64,000 bases of DNA from Phytohabitans flavus. Lineage in GTDB: Bacteria > Actinomycetota > Actinomycetes > Mycobacteriales > Micromonosporaceae. Positions 18,436 to 30,718 of this stretch are shown in pieces. Made by a program: the position numbers and the translations under genes. The stretch lies in assembly GCF_011764545.1 (NCBI RefSeq), contig NZ_AP022870.1, positions 7,756,001-7,820,000 of the forward strand, written 5' to 3'. Position 1 is the first letter of the stretch, and each line of letters starts with the position of its first letter. The notes under the pieces were generated by a model that saw nothing but the letters and a program-made list of their open reading frames with translations, had not been told where the DNA came from and ran no database searches.

Positions 18436-18963
18436 ATGGATCTGGAGATCTCTGTCGCCGTCACAGGGGATACCCGCGCGGAGGCCCGCGGGCCGGGAAG
18501 CGCGCCCGCCGCGCTCACCGTCAACGGCACGACATACCTCGTCGGCGTCGAGCCACGGGTGAGCCTGCTCGACACGCTCCGCGAACACCTCGACCTCACC
18601 GGTACCAAGAAGGGCTGCGACCAGGGCACCTGCGGGGCCTGCACGGTGTGGGTGGACGGGAAGCGGGTGCTGTCCTGCCTCACGCTGGCACTGGCCTGCG
18701 AGGGGCGCGAGATCACCACCATCGAGGGGCTGGCCGAGGGCGACGAGCTGCACCCGATGCAGAAGGCGTTCATCAAGCACGACGCGTTCCAGTGCGGGTA
18801 CTGCACGTCCGGACAGATCATGTCGGCGGTCGCGCTGATCGGCGAAGGGAACGCCAGCACGGACGCCGACATCGCCGAGTACATGAGCGGCAACCTCTGC
18901 CGGTGCGCGGCGTACCCGAACATCCGCGCGGCGATCAGGGAGGTCCGGGATGCGACCGCTTAG
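18436..18963 (+). CDS. paoA: 2Fe-2S subunit of aldehyde oxidoreductase (PaoA/YagT-like)
   Basis: Electron-transfer subunit (175 aa) of a heterotrimeric molybdenum hydroxylase. Plant-ferredoxin-type cluster ligands are Cys61, 66, 69 and 81 (GCDQGTCGACT), and the second cluster uses Cys120, 123, 155 and 157 (QCGYCTSGQ and NLCRCAAYP). Unlike E. coli PaoA no twin-arginine signal is obvious. The start codon ATG 18436 has no clear ribosome-binding site; a TTGACA at 18422 is too close to be its -35. It overlaps paoB by 14 nt. Similar subunits occur in CO dehydrogenase and xanthine dehydrogenase; the assignment to the Pao branch rests on the paoB cysteine insertion. Confidence 0.9.
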   Translation: MDLEISVAVTGDTRAEARGPGSAPAALTVNGTTYLVGVEPRVSLLDTLREHLDLTGTKKGCDQGTCGACTVWVDGKRVLSCLTLALACEGREITTIEGLAEGDELHPMQKAFIKHDAFQCGYCTSGQIMSAVALIGEGNASTDADIAEYMSGNLCRCAAYPNIRAAIREVRDATA

Positions 18964-19925
18964 CTACGCGCGCCCACACGACGCGGCCACGGCGGTCGCG
19001 ATGGTGGGGCGTAACCCGGGCGCGGCGTTCCTGGCCGGCGGCACCACCGAGGTGGACCTGCTGCGGATCGGCGTACACCGGCACGACCTGCTTGTCGACA
19101 TCAACGAGCTGCCGTACCGCGAGGTCGAGGAGCTGCCCGGCGGCGGCCTGCGGCTGGGCGCCCTGTCCCGGATGAGCGACGTCGCCCGCGACCAGCGCGT
19201 GATGGCCCGCTACCCAGCCGTGTCGCAGGCGCTGCTGCTCGGGCGTCGGAGCAGCTGCGCAACATGGCCTCGATCGGCGGCAACCTCTGCCAGCGGGTGC
19301 GGTGCGGCTACTTCCGGGACGGCATCTCCGCCTGCAACAAGCGGGATCCGGGTACCGGCTGCGCCGCGCTGGAGGGGATCAACCGCGGCCACGCCGTGCT
19401 AGGTACAAGCCCGCACTGCATCGCGACCCATCCGTCCGACCTGGCTGTGGCGCTTGTCGCGTTCGACGCGGTCGTGCACGTGATCGGTCCCGGCGGCTCG
19501 CGGTCGATCGCGATCAACGACTTCTACATGCTCCCCGGCGACGCGCCGGAGCGCGAGCACCCGCTGGGCCGGGGAGAGCTGATCGTCGCGGTGGACCTGC
19601 CGGGGATGTGATCGCGGCCCGATCCACCTACGTCAAGATCCGCGACCGCCAATCGTACGAGTTCGCGCTGGTCTCGGTCGCGGCGGCGCTGGAGGTCTCG
19701 GAGGGCGTCGTGCGGGACGTACGGCTGGCGCTCGGTGGCGTCGGCACCAAGCCGTGGCGGGCCACGATCGCGGAGGAGCAGCTGATGGACGGGCCGGCGA
19801 CCCAGGAGGCGTTCGAGCGGGCGGCCGCCGCCGAGCTGAGCGCCGCCGAGGTGCGCGAGCACAACGCGTTCAAGGTCCCACTCGCCCAGCGGGCGATCGT
19901 GCGGGTGCTGGCGGGTGCCGCATGA
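18950..19925 (+). pseudogene. paoB: FAD-binding subunit of aldehyde oxidoreductase (PaoB/YagS-like, two frame breaks)
   Basis: FAD subunit, about 325 aa once repaired. FAD motifs FLAGGTTEVDLLR and NMASIGGNLCQ are clear. A Cys-rich insertion (RCGYFRD..ACNKRDPGTGCAAL..SPHCIATHPSD) is the [4Fe-4S]-type insertion of PaoB, absent from ordinary CO-dehydrogenase medium subunits. The frame breaks at 19241-19243 (GGG before CGTCGG; one base missing before ASEQLRNMAS) and in the G run 19602-19605 (LPG then DVIAARSTYVKIRDR after one more G). The ATG at 18950 follows GGGAGG, and the stop overlaps paoC (ATGA). Conserved sequence continues undisturbed on both sides, so base-call error is likely. Confidence 0.88.
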
Positions 19926-22158
19926 GCGTGGTCGGAACGCCTGTGGATCGGGTCGACGGGCAGGCCAAGGTCACCGGCGGGGCCCGGTACACGGCCGAGG
20001 TCGTGCTGCCGGACCTCGCGTACGCGACCATCGTCGGCGCGACGATCCCGAGTGGACGAATCCGTCGGATCGACACGGATCGGGCGCTCGTCGCCGGCGG
20101 CGTCCTCGCCGTGCTGACCCACGAAAACCTGCCCAAGATCGCCGAGCCGCCACACCTGCTGCCGTCGCTGGTCGGGGCCGCCGCACCCGGCGAGAGCTTC
20201 TTCCCGATGCAGGACGACGTGGTGCACTACGCCGGCCAGCCGGTCGCGCTCGTCGTGGCAGACAGTCACGAGCGCGCCCAGTGGGCCGCGTCCCTGGTCG
20301 AGGTGGAATACGAGCGGACGCCGTCGATCACGACGCTCGACGAGGGCCGCGGCTCCGCCTACGAGCCACAGATGCTCTTCGGTGGGCTCCTGCCGGCCCG
20401 GATGGCATTCGGCGACGTCGACGCCGGGCTCGCCGACGCCGAGGTACGGGTGGACGTGTCGTACCACTTCGCGGCCAACCACCACAACGCGCTGGAGACC
20501 TCCGCGACCACCGCCGCATGGGAAGGCGATCGGCTCACGCTGTACGACTCCACGATGGGCATCCGGGCCACCCAGCTCACCGTCGCCCACCTGCTCGGCC
20601 TCCAGGTCTCGGATGTACGCGTGATCACGCACTTCGTCGGCGGCGGGTTCGGCGGCAAGGCGATGACCTGGCCGCACGTGACGCTGGCGGCGATGGCTGC
20701 CCGGCAGGTCGACCGCCCGGTACGGCTGATGCTGACCCGCACCGAGGCGTTCACGTCGACCGGCCACCGGGAGGAGCAGGAGCAGGCGCTGTCGCTCGGC
20801 GCCAAGCGGGACGGCACGCTGACCGCGGTGCGGCACCACAAGCTGGCGCTCACCTCGCAGTTCGACGACTGGGCCGAGCCGGCGACGAACGCGACCCTTC
20901 AGCTGTACACGTCCCCGAACGTCGAGGGCGTCCACCGCCTGGTCAAGGGCAACACGATGACGGCCACGTTCACCCGCGGGCCGGGCGAGACGGTGGGCGT
21001 GTTCGTGCTGGAGACCGCGATGGACGAGCTGGCGTACACGCTCGGCGTGGACCCGGTCGAGCTGCGGCTGCGCTGCCACGGCGACACCGACCCGCGGGCC
21101 ACCCGTGGTCGAGCGACGGACTGGCGGAGTGCCTGCGGGTAGCGGCGGAGTCGTTCGGCTGGGCTGGGCGCGACCCGCGGCCCCGCATGCGCCGGGAAGG
21201 GGACTGGCTGATCGGCACCGGGATGGCCGCCGCCGCGTACCCGGTCGCGTTCATGATGCCGACCCAGCGCGCTCGCGCCCGTATCTACGCCGGCGGCGAC
21301 GCGGTGGTCCAGACCGGTACCCAGGAGATCGGCACCGGCGTCACGACCGTGATGACCCAGGTCGCCGCCGACGGGCTCGGGCTGCCGATGGACTCGGTCC
21401 GCTTCGAGGCCGGCGACACCGACCTGCCGAACACGTCGGCCGCGGTCGGCTCGTCCGGGGCGATGATGGTCAGCGCCGCGGTACACAACGCCGCCACCAC
21501 CCTGCGCGACCAGCTCATCGCGATGGCGATCGCGGACAGCGCCTCCCCGCTGCACGGCGCCAATCCGTCCGATGTGGACGTACAGGATGGACGGATGCGG
21601 CTGCGCTCGCGGCCGGACGTGGGCGAGACGTACGGCGAGGTCATGGGCCGCCACCACCTCGAGGACGCCGAGGCGCTGGGCAGCTGGACCCCACCGCCGC
21701 CGGACACGCCGCACGGCCTGCTGACCTTCGGGGCGCAGTTCGCCGAGGTCGCCGTCGACCCCGAGTTCGGGCTGGTCCGGGTACGGCGGATGAACGCGGC
21801 GTTCGCGCCCGGCCGGGTGCTCAATCCGAAGACGGCCCGCAGCCAGCTCATGGGCGGGATGCTGTGGGGACTGGGCCAGGCCCTGCTGGAGGGCAACCCG
21901 ATGGACCCGCGGACAGGGCGGTGGAGCGCGACAAGCCTGGGCGACTACCTGGTACCCGTCAACGCCGACGCCCCCGACGTCACCATCGACCTGGTCGAGG
22001 TGCGCGACGAGGTTGTCGGCCCGCTCGGCGCCAAGGGCGTCGGGGAGATCGGCCAGGTCGGCGCCGCCGCGGCGATTTCGAACGCGGTCTTCCACGCGAC
22101 GGGCCGGCGGATCCGGAAGCTGCCGATGACCGCCGAGCTCGTGATGGACCCGCCCTAG
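19922..22158 (+). pseudogene. paoC: Molybdopterin subunit of aldehyde oxidoreductase (PaoC/YagR-like, one frame break)
   Basis: Catalytic molybdenum-cofactor subunit, about 745 aa once repaired; it hydroxylates aldehydes to acids using water. Mo-cofactor binding motifs include GGGFGGKAMTWPH, TGTQEIGTGVTTVMTQ and GSSGAMMVSAA, and the catalytic Glu is in GAKGVGEIG near the C-terminus. The ATG at 19922 overlaps the paoB stop. The frame breaks near 21093, inside HGDTDP..GHPWSS, where one missing base splits the protein at about residue 390. No MocA/XdhC-type maturation factor (PaoD) is present nearby, so cofactor sulfuration would depend on a gene elsewhere. Confidence 0.9.
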
Positions 22159-22177
22159 TCGAGGGCGTGTACGCGAG

Positions 22178-22282
22178 AGATCGTGGTATCGAACTGCCCC
22201 TCTGGGGCCGTTGGGTACCACGATCTGCCGAGCTAGGCGGAGCGGACCCGGCGGCGAAGGTCGTGGTCGGCCGACCACGACC
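22178..22282. repeat. Nested palindromes between paoC and kup
   Basis: AGATCGTGGTA (22178-22188) and TACCACGATCT (22216-22226) form an 11-bp inverted repeat whose loop contains a second stem, GCCCC/GGGGC (22196-22200, 22204-22208). Some 30 bp further on, 22259-22282 is a 24-bp perfect palindrome with half-site GGTCGTGGTCGG. Both share the core CGTGGT/ACCACG. They lie in the 266-bp gap between the paoC stop and the convergent kup stop, so they may act as bidirectional terminators or be copies of a genomic palindromic repeat. Confidence 0.7.
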
Positions 22283-22424
22283 CCGGGGTGAGCTGACCAA
22301 TCGCGGAGGGTGAGGCTGCGGGAGCGGCGGTCTGGAGCCCGGCGGACATCGCGGTAGCTCAACTTCCTTGGTTTTGGATCTTTATTCGCGACATGACACC
22401 GAGGCCAACCTGACCCCAAGGATT

Positions 22425-24364
22425 TTAGACCTCGATGTGTGAGCCCATGATGACCGTGCGCTCGCGGGCAGCGCGAAGTGTTCGGCGGCGTCGGCGGTGA
22501 GGTGGGACGTGGCGATGAAGAGCCGTTTGCGCCACACCGCCATCGTCGGCGCCGGTCCGCGCCGTAGCTCGATCTTGGAAAGGAAGTACGACACCTCGTC
22601 CATCCGCAGTTGACGCTCGGCAACCGCTGGATCGATCATCGCGAGCGCGGCTGGTACGTCCGGGGTCTCGAGGTAGCCGAACCGGACCCGTACGTGGATG
22701 ATCCCGTCGTCGGAGTAGCCGAGGTCGTCCACCATGATCCGCCGCTCGGCCGGCACGCGCGGCACCGGCTCGGTCTCGATCGACATGATCACGACCTCCT
22801 CGTGGCGGACGTGGTTGTGCTCGACGTTTGCCCGCATGGCCAGTGGCGCGGTCTGCTTGCCGCGGTTGAGGAAGACCGCGGTGCCCGGGACGGTGATCGG
22901 CGGGTTGTCGCGCAGGGCTTCGACGAAGTCGTGCAGTGAACCCTCTCGCTCTACGCGCTCGGCGCTGACGATCTGGCGGCCGCGTTGCCAGGTGGTCATG
23001 ATCGTGAACGCGGTGACGCCGATCAGCAGCGGCAGCCACGCGCCGTGCATGAGCTTGGTCAGGTTGGCCCCGACGAACAGCAGGTCGACCAGCAGCAGGG
23101 GCACCGCGCCGACGGCGACCAGCCACAGTGGCGCGTTCCACCGCCAGCGGGCGACGAAGAAGAACATCAGCGTGGTGATAGTGATGGTCCCGGTCACCGC
23201 CATGCCGTACGCGTACGCCAGGGCCGTCGAGCTGCGGAACGCGAAGATCAGCGTGAGCACCGAGACAAGCAGCAGCCAGTTGATCCACGGGACGTAGATC
23301 TGGCCGACCGTGGACTCCGACGTGTGCGTGATCCGCAGCCGGGGCAGGTAGCCGAGCTGGGCGGCCTGCGACGCGACGGAGTACGCCCCGGTGATCACCG
23401 CCTGCGAGGCGATCACCGTCGCGGCGGTGGCCAGCAGCACGAGCGGCACCCGTCCCCACCCGGGCGCGAGGAGGAAGAACGGGCTGCTGATGTTGGCCGG
23501 GTCGGCGAGGATCAGCGCGCCCTGGCCGAAGTGGCTGAGCAGGCAGGCGGGAAACACAAGCCCCAGCCAGCCGCGGCTGATCGCCCGGCGGCCGAAGTGG
23601 CCCATGTCGGCGTAGAGTGCCTCGGCGCCGGTGACCGCCAGCACGATCGCGGCCAGGGCATAGAACGCGATGCCGAAGTGGCCGGCCAAGAATCCCAGGG
23701 CGTACGTGGGTGAGAGCGCCTTGAGGATGTCCGGGTGCTGGGCGATGCCCGCGGCACCGAAGCTGCCGATGACCACGAACCACAGGATCATTACCGGCCC
23801 GAACAGCCGGCCCACCGCTGCGGTGCCTCGGCGCTGCACCAGGAACAGCAGCAGGATGATCACCGCGGCGATCGGCACGATGAAGGGGTCCAGCGCCGGC
23901 TCGACCACCCTTATGCCCTCGACTGCGGAGAGCACCGAGATCGCCGGCGTGATCATGCTGTCGCCGAAGAACAGCGCGGCGCCGAAGATGCCCAGCCCGG
24001 CCAGCACGCCGGCGATCCGCCGACCGCGCCGGGCGCCGGAGCGGCGCAGCAGCGTGATCAACGCCATGATGCCGCCCTCGCCGTCGTTGTGGGCGCGCAT
24101 AGCCAGCAGCACGTACGTGACCGTGACGATGATCGTCACGGACCAGAAGATCAGCGAGACGACCCCGAACACGTTTTCGTCGCTGACCGGGACGGGATGC
24201 GGATCCGCCGGGTTGAACACGGTCTGGATCGTGTAGATCGGGCTTGTCCCGATGTCACCGAACACCACACCCAGCGCGCCGACCACCACTGCCAGCCGCG
24301 CGGTGTCGCGCACGGTCGGCTGCATGGCTGGGGAGGGTGGGGTGCTCGGCTCCGGAACGCTCAT
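22425..24364 (-). CDS. kup: KUP/Trk-type potassium uptake permease (one frame break near the C-terminus)
   Basis: Potassium/proton symporter of the inner membrane, about 646 aa repaired. The family motif GDIGTSPIYTIQTVF is at residues 36-50, followed by about 12 membrane segments and a cytosolic C-terminal domain (from about 450). Near 22462 one C is missing on the + strand; read as is, the frame runs to 22382 with an unrelated tail. With one base restored the C-terminus becomes ALPAERTVIMGSHIEV, matching the conserved Kup ending, and stops at 22425. It starts at ATG 24364 after GAGGAAGG. No c-di-AMP riboswitch is seen in the short upstream gap. Confidence 0.92.
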
Positions 24365-24467
24365 CGCGCGCCTTCCTCACTGTCCGTGGCTGAGGCGCCC
24401 GATTCGCCCGCACCCCCTGCCCGGACAGTACCGACCGCCGCGCTTGCCTACACCGGGTCCGCGCAGG

Positions 24468-26005
24468 TCAGCGGTGCTTCTCCGCGATGGTGAACGGTGC
24501 GGACTCGGCGGCCGCCCGGTAGCCGTCATCGAGGAGTAGGCGAGCCACGTACCGGCCCGGGGCAGCGGCCAGCTCTCGTTTCCTTCCAGCGCCTGCGGCC
24601 CGAGCGTGAGCCCACCCTCGATGGCTCCGCCGGTGTAGTCGTAGACCAGGTAGTTAGCGGTGTCGTCGCACGCGCCACGGTCCGGGCAGCGGAACAGGGA
24701 TATCCAGTCCAGGCCCATGCCCGGCGCGTTCGTCCAGTCGATGCCGATCCGCTCGCCCACCCGGTACGTGCGCTGGTCGGTGAAGACCTTCGCCGGCTCG
24801 CCCGCCGGGTAGAGCCACACAGCTGTACGGGACAGCACCCGGCCGCCCGACTCCAGCGCCACCTCGTACCGGCCGCGGGCCAGGCCGCGCGTGCCGAACC
24901 GGACCTCGCCGTCACGGGTACCGGTCATGCGGGCACCCACCAGCCGGCCTCGCTCGTCACGCAGCGTCACCCGCTCACCGGGCCAGCCGGGCGCGTGGAA
25001 CGCGACGTCCAGCGCCGAGCCGATGGTTGCGCTGCGGCTCGCCGGCGCCACGAGCACCGGCGGCACGGCCGGCGTGACGTCCACCGTCGAGACCACGCCG
25101 CGGTGGTCGGACGGGTACGGCGAGAGCCCCACCCCGACGTCCGGTCCGCCCACCTCGCCGACCACCTTGCTGTCGACAGTGCGCGACGGGCCGGCCCGCA
25201 GCACCCAGTCGATGCGGTCGTGCACCTCGGCCGGGTCCGACTCCGGGCCGCCGGGCGTCCAGGTGAAGCCGGGTACGGCCACGGGGTCCGGATGCGCCTC
25301 GCGGTAGGTGTCCACCAGACCGGCGTCCGCCAGTGCCGCGCTGGCCGGCCAGCGGACGGCGTAGGGCACCTCGGGCCGGGCGGCCGCGACCGCCGGTGTC
25401 CAGTCCAGGTGGGAAGGGCTGTTGAAGTCGCCGGTCAGCAGCACCGGTATCCCGCGAGCGGCCAGCCCTGGCAGCACCCGCACGAGGTCGCGTATCGCCG
25501 GCAGCCGGGTCTGGCGCTCCAGCGCGAGGACCTCGGCCCGGGTCCCGCCGTCCCGGACCAGGTACGGGCCGTACGGGTCGGAGGGCAGGTGTGTGTTGGC
25601 GACCGCGACGACCCGGCCGGGCGCCACCACCACGAAGACGTACCGGCCGTCGGCGCCGGGCGGGTCGATGATCGGGAACCGGGACATCACGTGCGCGTGG
25701 TTGCTGCCGTACCAGCCGATGGCGGCGGCGATGCGCTCGGTGTTCCGCTCCGTCTCCTGCACGCCGACGATGTCCGCCCCGGACCGGCGGATGAGCCGCT
25801 CGACCTGGCGCAGCGTCTCCACACACCCGTCCGGCTCCGCGCAGAAGTCGCCGGTCTCCAGGTCGAGCTCGTCACCGCCGTAGAAGACGTTGAGGCTCAT
25901 CACCCGTACCCGCTGCGTCGCCTCGTGCCCCGCCGCAGCTCCCGGCGCGGTCAGTAGCGATGCCACCACCAACGCCGCGGCAAGGGCCGCAAACCGCCCG
26001 CGCAT
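24468..26005 (-). CDS. Secreted endonuclease/exonuclease/phosphatase family protein (one frame break near the C-terminus)
   Basis: Exported metal-dependent phosphohydrolase, about 512 aa repaired. A signal peptide (MRGRFAALAAALVVASLLTAPGAAAG) is followed by an EEP domain: VMSLNVFYGG, VQETERN (catalytic Glu), NTHLPSD, LTGDFNSPSH and PYPSDHRGVVS (catalytic His). A beta-sandwich C-terminal region with two repeated segments follows. In the G run 24559-24562 (+ strand) one base is missing; restoring it gives the C-terminus PGRYVARLLLDDGYRA... ending at 24468, instead of a basic low-complexity tail running to 24377. The start at 26005 follows GGAGGT. Substrate (nucleic acid, phospholipid or phosphoinositide) is undetermined. 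Confidence 0.87.
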
Positions 26006-26207
26006 GACCACCTCCGGACGCGTTCCAGAAAGATCGCGTCCTGATGCAATCCCGGCGCGGTCGCCGGCACGGTACGGCCACCGAAACGCGCCGTGAACAT
26101 CGGGGAGTGCGCGATCGTGCAAACAGCCTGACGGTGGTAGACGCTTCGTACCTCCGTCGATATGTTCTGGGCCTCCATCACAAGTGGACAACTTCCTGGA
26201 GGTTGCC

Positions 26208-28064
26208 GTGCCTCAAGTTCGACATCTGCTTCTCGCCAGCGCCGCCGTGACCAGCGGGCTGGTGCTCGCCGCGCCCGCCACTGTGGCGGCCGCGCCGGCC
26301 GACCCGCCGCCGACCATCGTTGTCGAGGACGGGATGACCCAGCCGGTCTTCTCGTTCGCCGACGCCATCGAGGAGCGCGTCTACGTGGAGACGCCGCTCG
26401 ACACCAACCACGACGGCGAGCGCGACCGCGTGGCGATCGACATCTCCCGGCCTCGGGAGACGGCCACGGCCGGGTTCAAGGTGCCAGTGATCTTCGAGCA
26501 CAGCCCGTACCGCAAGGGTGTCTGGAACGACGCGCCCTACCACAGCGTGCTCGTGGACGAGCTGCCCCAGAACGGGCTCGGCGCGCGCGCCGCCGCGGGC
26601 CCGGCCGCCGCCGGGATCCAGAGCGCCGAGGCCAAGGGCAACCTGCCCGGCTCGCTCGACGACTACTACGTGCCCCGGGGCTACGCGGTGGTGCTCGGCC
26701 AGAGCGTCGGTACCGCCGACTCCGACGGCTGCTCCACCAGCGGCGACGCGGCCGAGACGCTCGGTACCAAGGCGGTCATCGACTGGCTCAACGGGCGCGC
26801 GAAGGGGTACGACGGCAGCGGTGCCCGGGTCACCGCCGACTGGACCACCGGCGCGGTGGGCATGACCGGCGGCTCGTACAACGGCACGCTGCCCAACCAG
26901 GTGGCCACCACCGGAGTCGAGGGGCTCAAGACGATCGTCCCGATCGCCGCGATCAGCAGTTGGTACGACTACTACCGCGCCAACGGGCTTGTCGTCGCGC
27001 CCGGCACGTTCCAGGGCGAAGACCTCGACGTGCTGGCGAAGTACACCACCGGGCAGGCCCGGGCCGAGGGGGACTGCGCGGACGAGATGGCCACCATCAC
27101 GACCGAGCAGGACCGGGTGACCGGGGACTACTCGCGGTTCTGGGCCGAGCGTGACTACCTCGACGCGCGCAAGGTCAAGGCCAGCGTCTTCGTCGTGCAC
27201 GGGCTCAACGACTGGAACGTCAAGACCGAGCAGTTCGCCGGCTGGTGGGACGAGCTCGCCAAGCGGCACGTGCCGCGCAAGATCTGGCTGCACCAGGGCG
27301 GGCACAGCAACCCCAGCAGCGGGCCGGTCACCCTGCCGAACGGACGGACCTGGACGTACAAGCAGACCGAGAACCGCTGGTTCGACTACTGGCTGTGGGG
27401 CGTCCGCAACGGCATCATGAGCGAGCCGACCGCCGTTGTGCAGCGCGAAAGCAGGGCGTACACCACGTACCAGGACTGGCCGTCTCCCGGCGCCCGCGAT
27501 GTGGCGCTGCGGCTCTCCGCTACCGGCTCGCTGTCTACCGGCAAGACCCGGGGTAACGCCGAGCAGTCCTTTGTGGACGAGGGCCGTACGGTCCACCCCG
27601 ACGTCCTGGTCGCCAACCCGGACGTGACGAGCCCCAACCGCCTCGCCTACACCTCACCGCCGCTCACCCAGGACGTACGGATTTCCGGGCGGCCGGAGAT
27701 GCGGCTGCGGATGGCGATCGACAACCGGTCGGGCGCCAACCTGACCGCCTACCTTGTCGACTACGGACCGGCAGGCTCGGCAGCCGAGCCGTTCGTGGTC
27801 ACGCGCGGCTGGATGGACCCGCAAAACCGCAGGTCAGCCGAGCGGAGCGAGCCGGTCCGCACCGGCAAGCCGTACGACTACCGCTGGACGATGCAGCCCA
27901 AGGACTACGTCTTCCAGGCCGGGCACCGGATCGGCGTGGTGGTCTTCTCGACCGACCAGGAGTACACGCTGCTCCCGCTCGGCGGCACCCGCCTGCGTGT
28001 CGTACCCGGCGACAGCGAGCTGCACGTACCGGTGGTCGGCGGCCGGTCGGCACTCGGCTTCTGA
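26208..28064 (+). CDS. Secreted S15-family Xaa-Pro dipeptidyl-peptidase
   Basis: Exported serine peptidase, about 618 aa. The GTG at 26208 follows GGAGG (26198-26202) with 5 nt spacing and begins a signal peptide (MPQVRHLLLASAAVTSGLVLAAPATVAAAPA). The alpha/beta-hydrolase catalytic triad is Ser223 in MTGGSYNG, Asp335 in HGLNDWNVK and His366 in HQGGHSN, and a C-terminal jelly-roll domain (from about 400) with GRPEMRLRM is typical of PepX/CocE enzymes. Related cocaine-esterase or acylase activities cannot be excluded. It shares a bidirectional terminator with katG. Confidence 0.9.
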   Translation: MPQVRHLLLASAAVTSGLVLAAPATVAAAPADPPPTIVVEDGMTQPVFSFADAIEERVYVETPLDTNHDGERDRVAIDISRPRETATAGFKVPVIFEHSPYRKGVWNDAPYHSVLVDELPQNGLGARAAAGPAAAGIQSAEAKGNLPGSLDDYYVPRGYAVVLGQSVGTADSDGCSTSGDAAETLGTKAVIDWLNGRAKGYDGSGARVTADWTTGAVGMTGGSYNGTLPNQVATTGVEGLKTIVPIAAISSWYDYYRANGLVVAPGTFQGEDLDVLAKYTTGQARAEGDCADEMATITTEQDRVTGDYSRFWAERDYLDARKVKASVFVVHGLNDWNVKTEQFAGWWDELAKRHVPRKIWLHQGGHSNPSSGPVTLPNGRTWTYKQTENRWFDYWLWGVRNGIMSEPTAVVQRESRAYTTYQDWPSPGARDVALRLSATGSLSTGKTRGNAEQSFVDEGRTVHPDVLVANPDVTSPNRLAYTSPPLTQDVRISGRPEMRLRMAIDNRSGANLTAYLVDYGPAGSAAEPFVVTRGWMDPQNRRSAERSEPVRTGKPYDYRWTMQPKDYVFQAGHRIGVVVFSTDQEYTLLPLGGTRLRVVPGDSELHVPVVGGRSALGF

Positions 28065-28072
28065 AACGAGAA

Positions 28073-28105
28073 AGGCACCGTGCGAGCCCGGCTCGCACGG
28101 TGCCT
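28073..28105. terminator. Bidirectional terminator between S15 peptidase and katG
   Basis: A perfect 15-bp stem: AGGCACCGTGCGAGC (28073-28087), loop CCG, GCTCGCACGGTGCCT (28091-28105). It lies between the convergent stops of the S15 peptidase (28064) and katG (28121). On the + strand it is flanked by AAA upstream, giving a short U tract for the - strand transcript. Confidence 0.88.
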
Positions 28106-28120
28106 ACTCTCAACGTCGGG

Positions 28121-30309
<2,189 letters not shown>

Positions 30310-30718
30310 GTTGCTCTCCTTGCGCTCGGAAAACAGTGCCGGTCACAGACGTCTCTGGACCGGATTAGATCAGTCGTAGGTCAGGTGGAGTCCGCCGGCT
30401 CGATGTGCCGCAACAAGGCCGGCGACCCGCGTACGGGTGACACGCACCGTAAGATTCTGGATCACTTTTCTGGAGTCGGTCAAGAATATCGGGTGACGGC
30501 CCGATGGACGACTCGAGCGAACCGGTTCAGGTGCACGTGATGCTGGTCACAGCCCTGATCTGCGGGCATTGTCGGCCCGTGATCTCTTTTCGATGTCTCG
30601 TTGCATCGAGACGGTCACTGAAAGTCGTTGTGGTGTAACGGATTCTTTGTGCGTCTGGCCAGCGGCGCAGTTGGGTAAGCTGGCCGCCGGCCACCCACGC
30701 ACGGATGGAAGGGACGGA
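30310..30718. other. Intergenic region between divergent katG and M15-like gene
   Basis: A 409-bp gap upstream of both katG (-) and the secreted protein gene (+), so it should hold both promoters. It contains a short inverted repeat GTCTCG-TTGCAT-CGAGAC around 30594-30611. No gene, Fur-type box or riboswitch was recognised. Confidence 0.5.

Noticed and set aside
24365..24467. c-di-AMP riboswitch before kup
   Set aside because: The gap is only about 100 bp and shows none of the expected conserved blocks.
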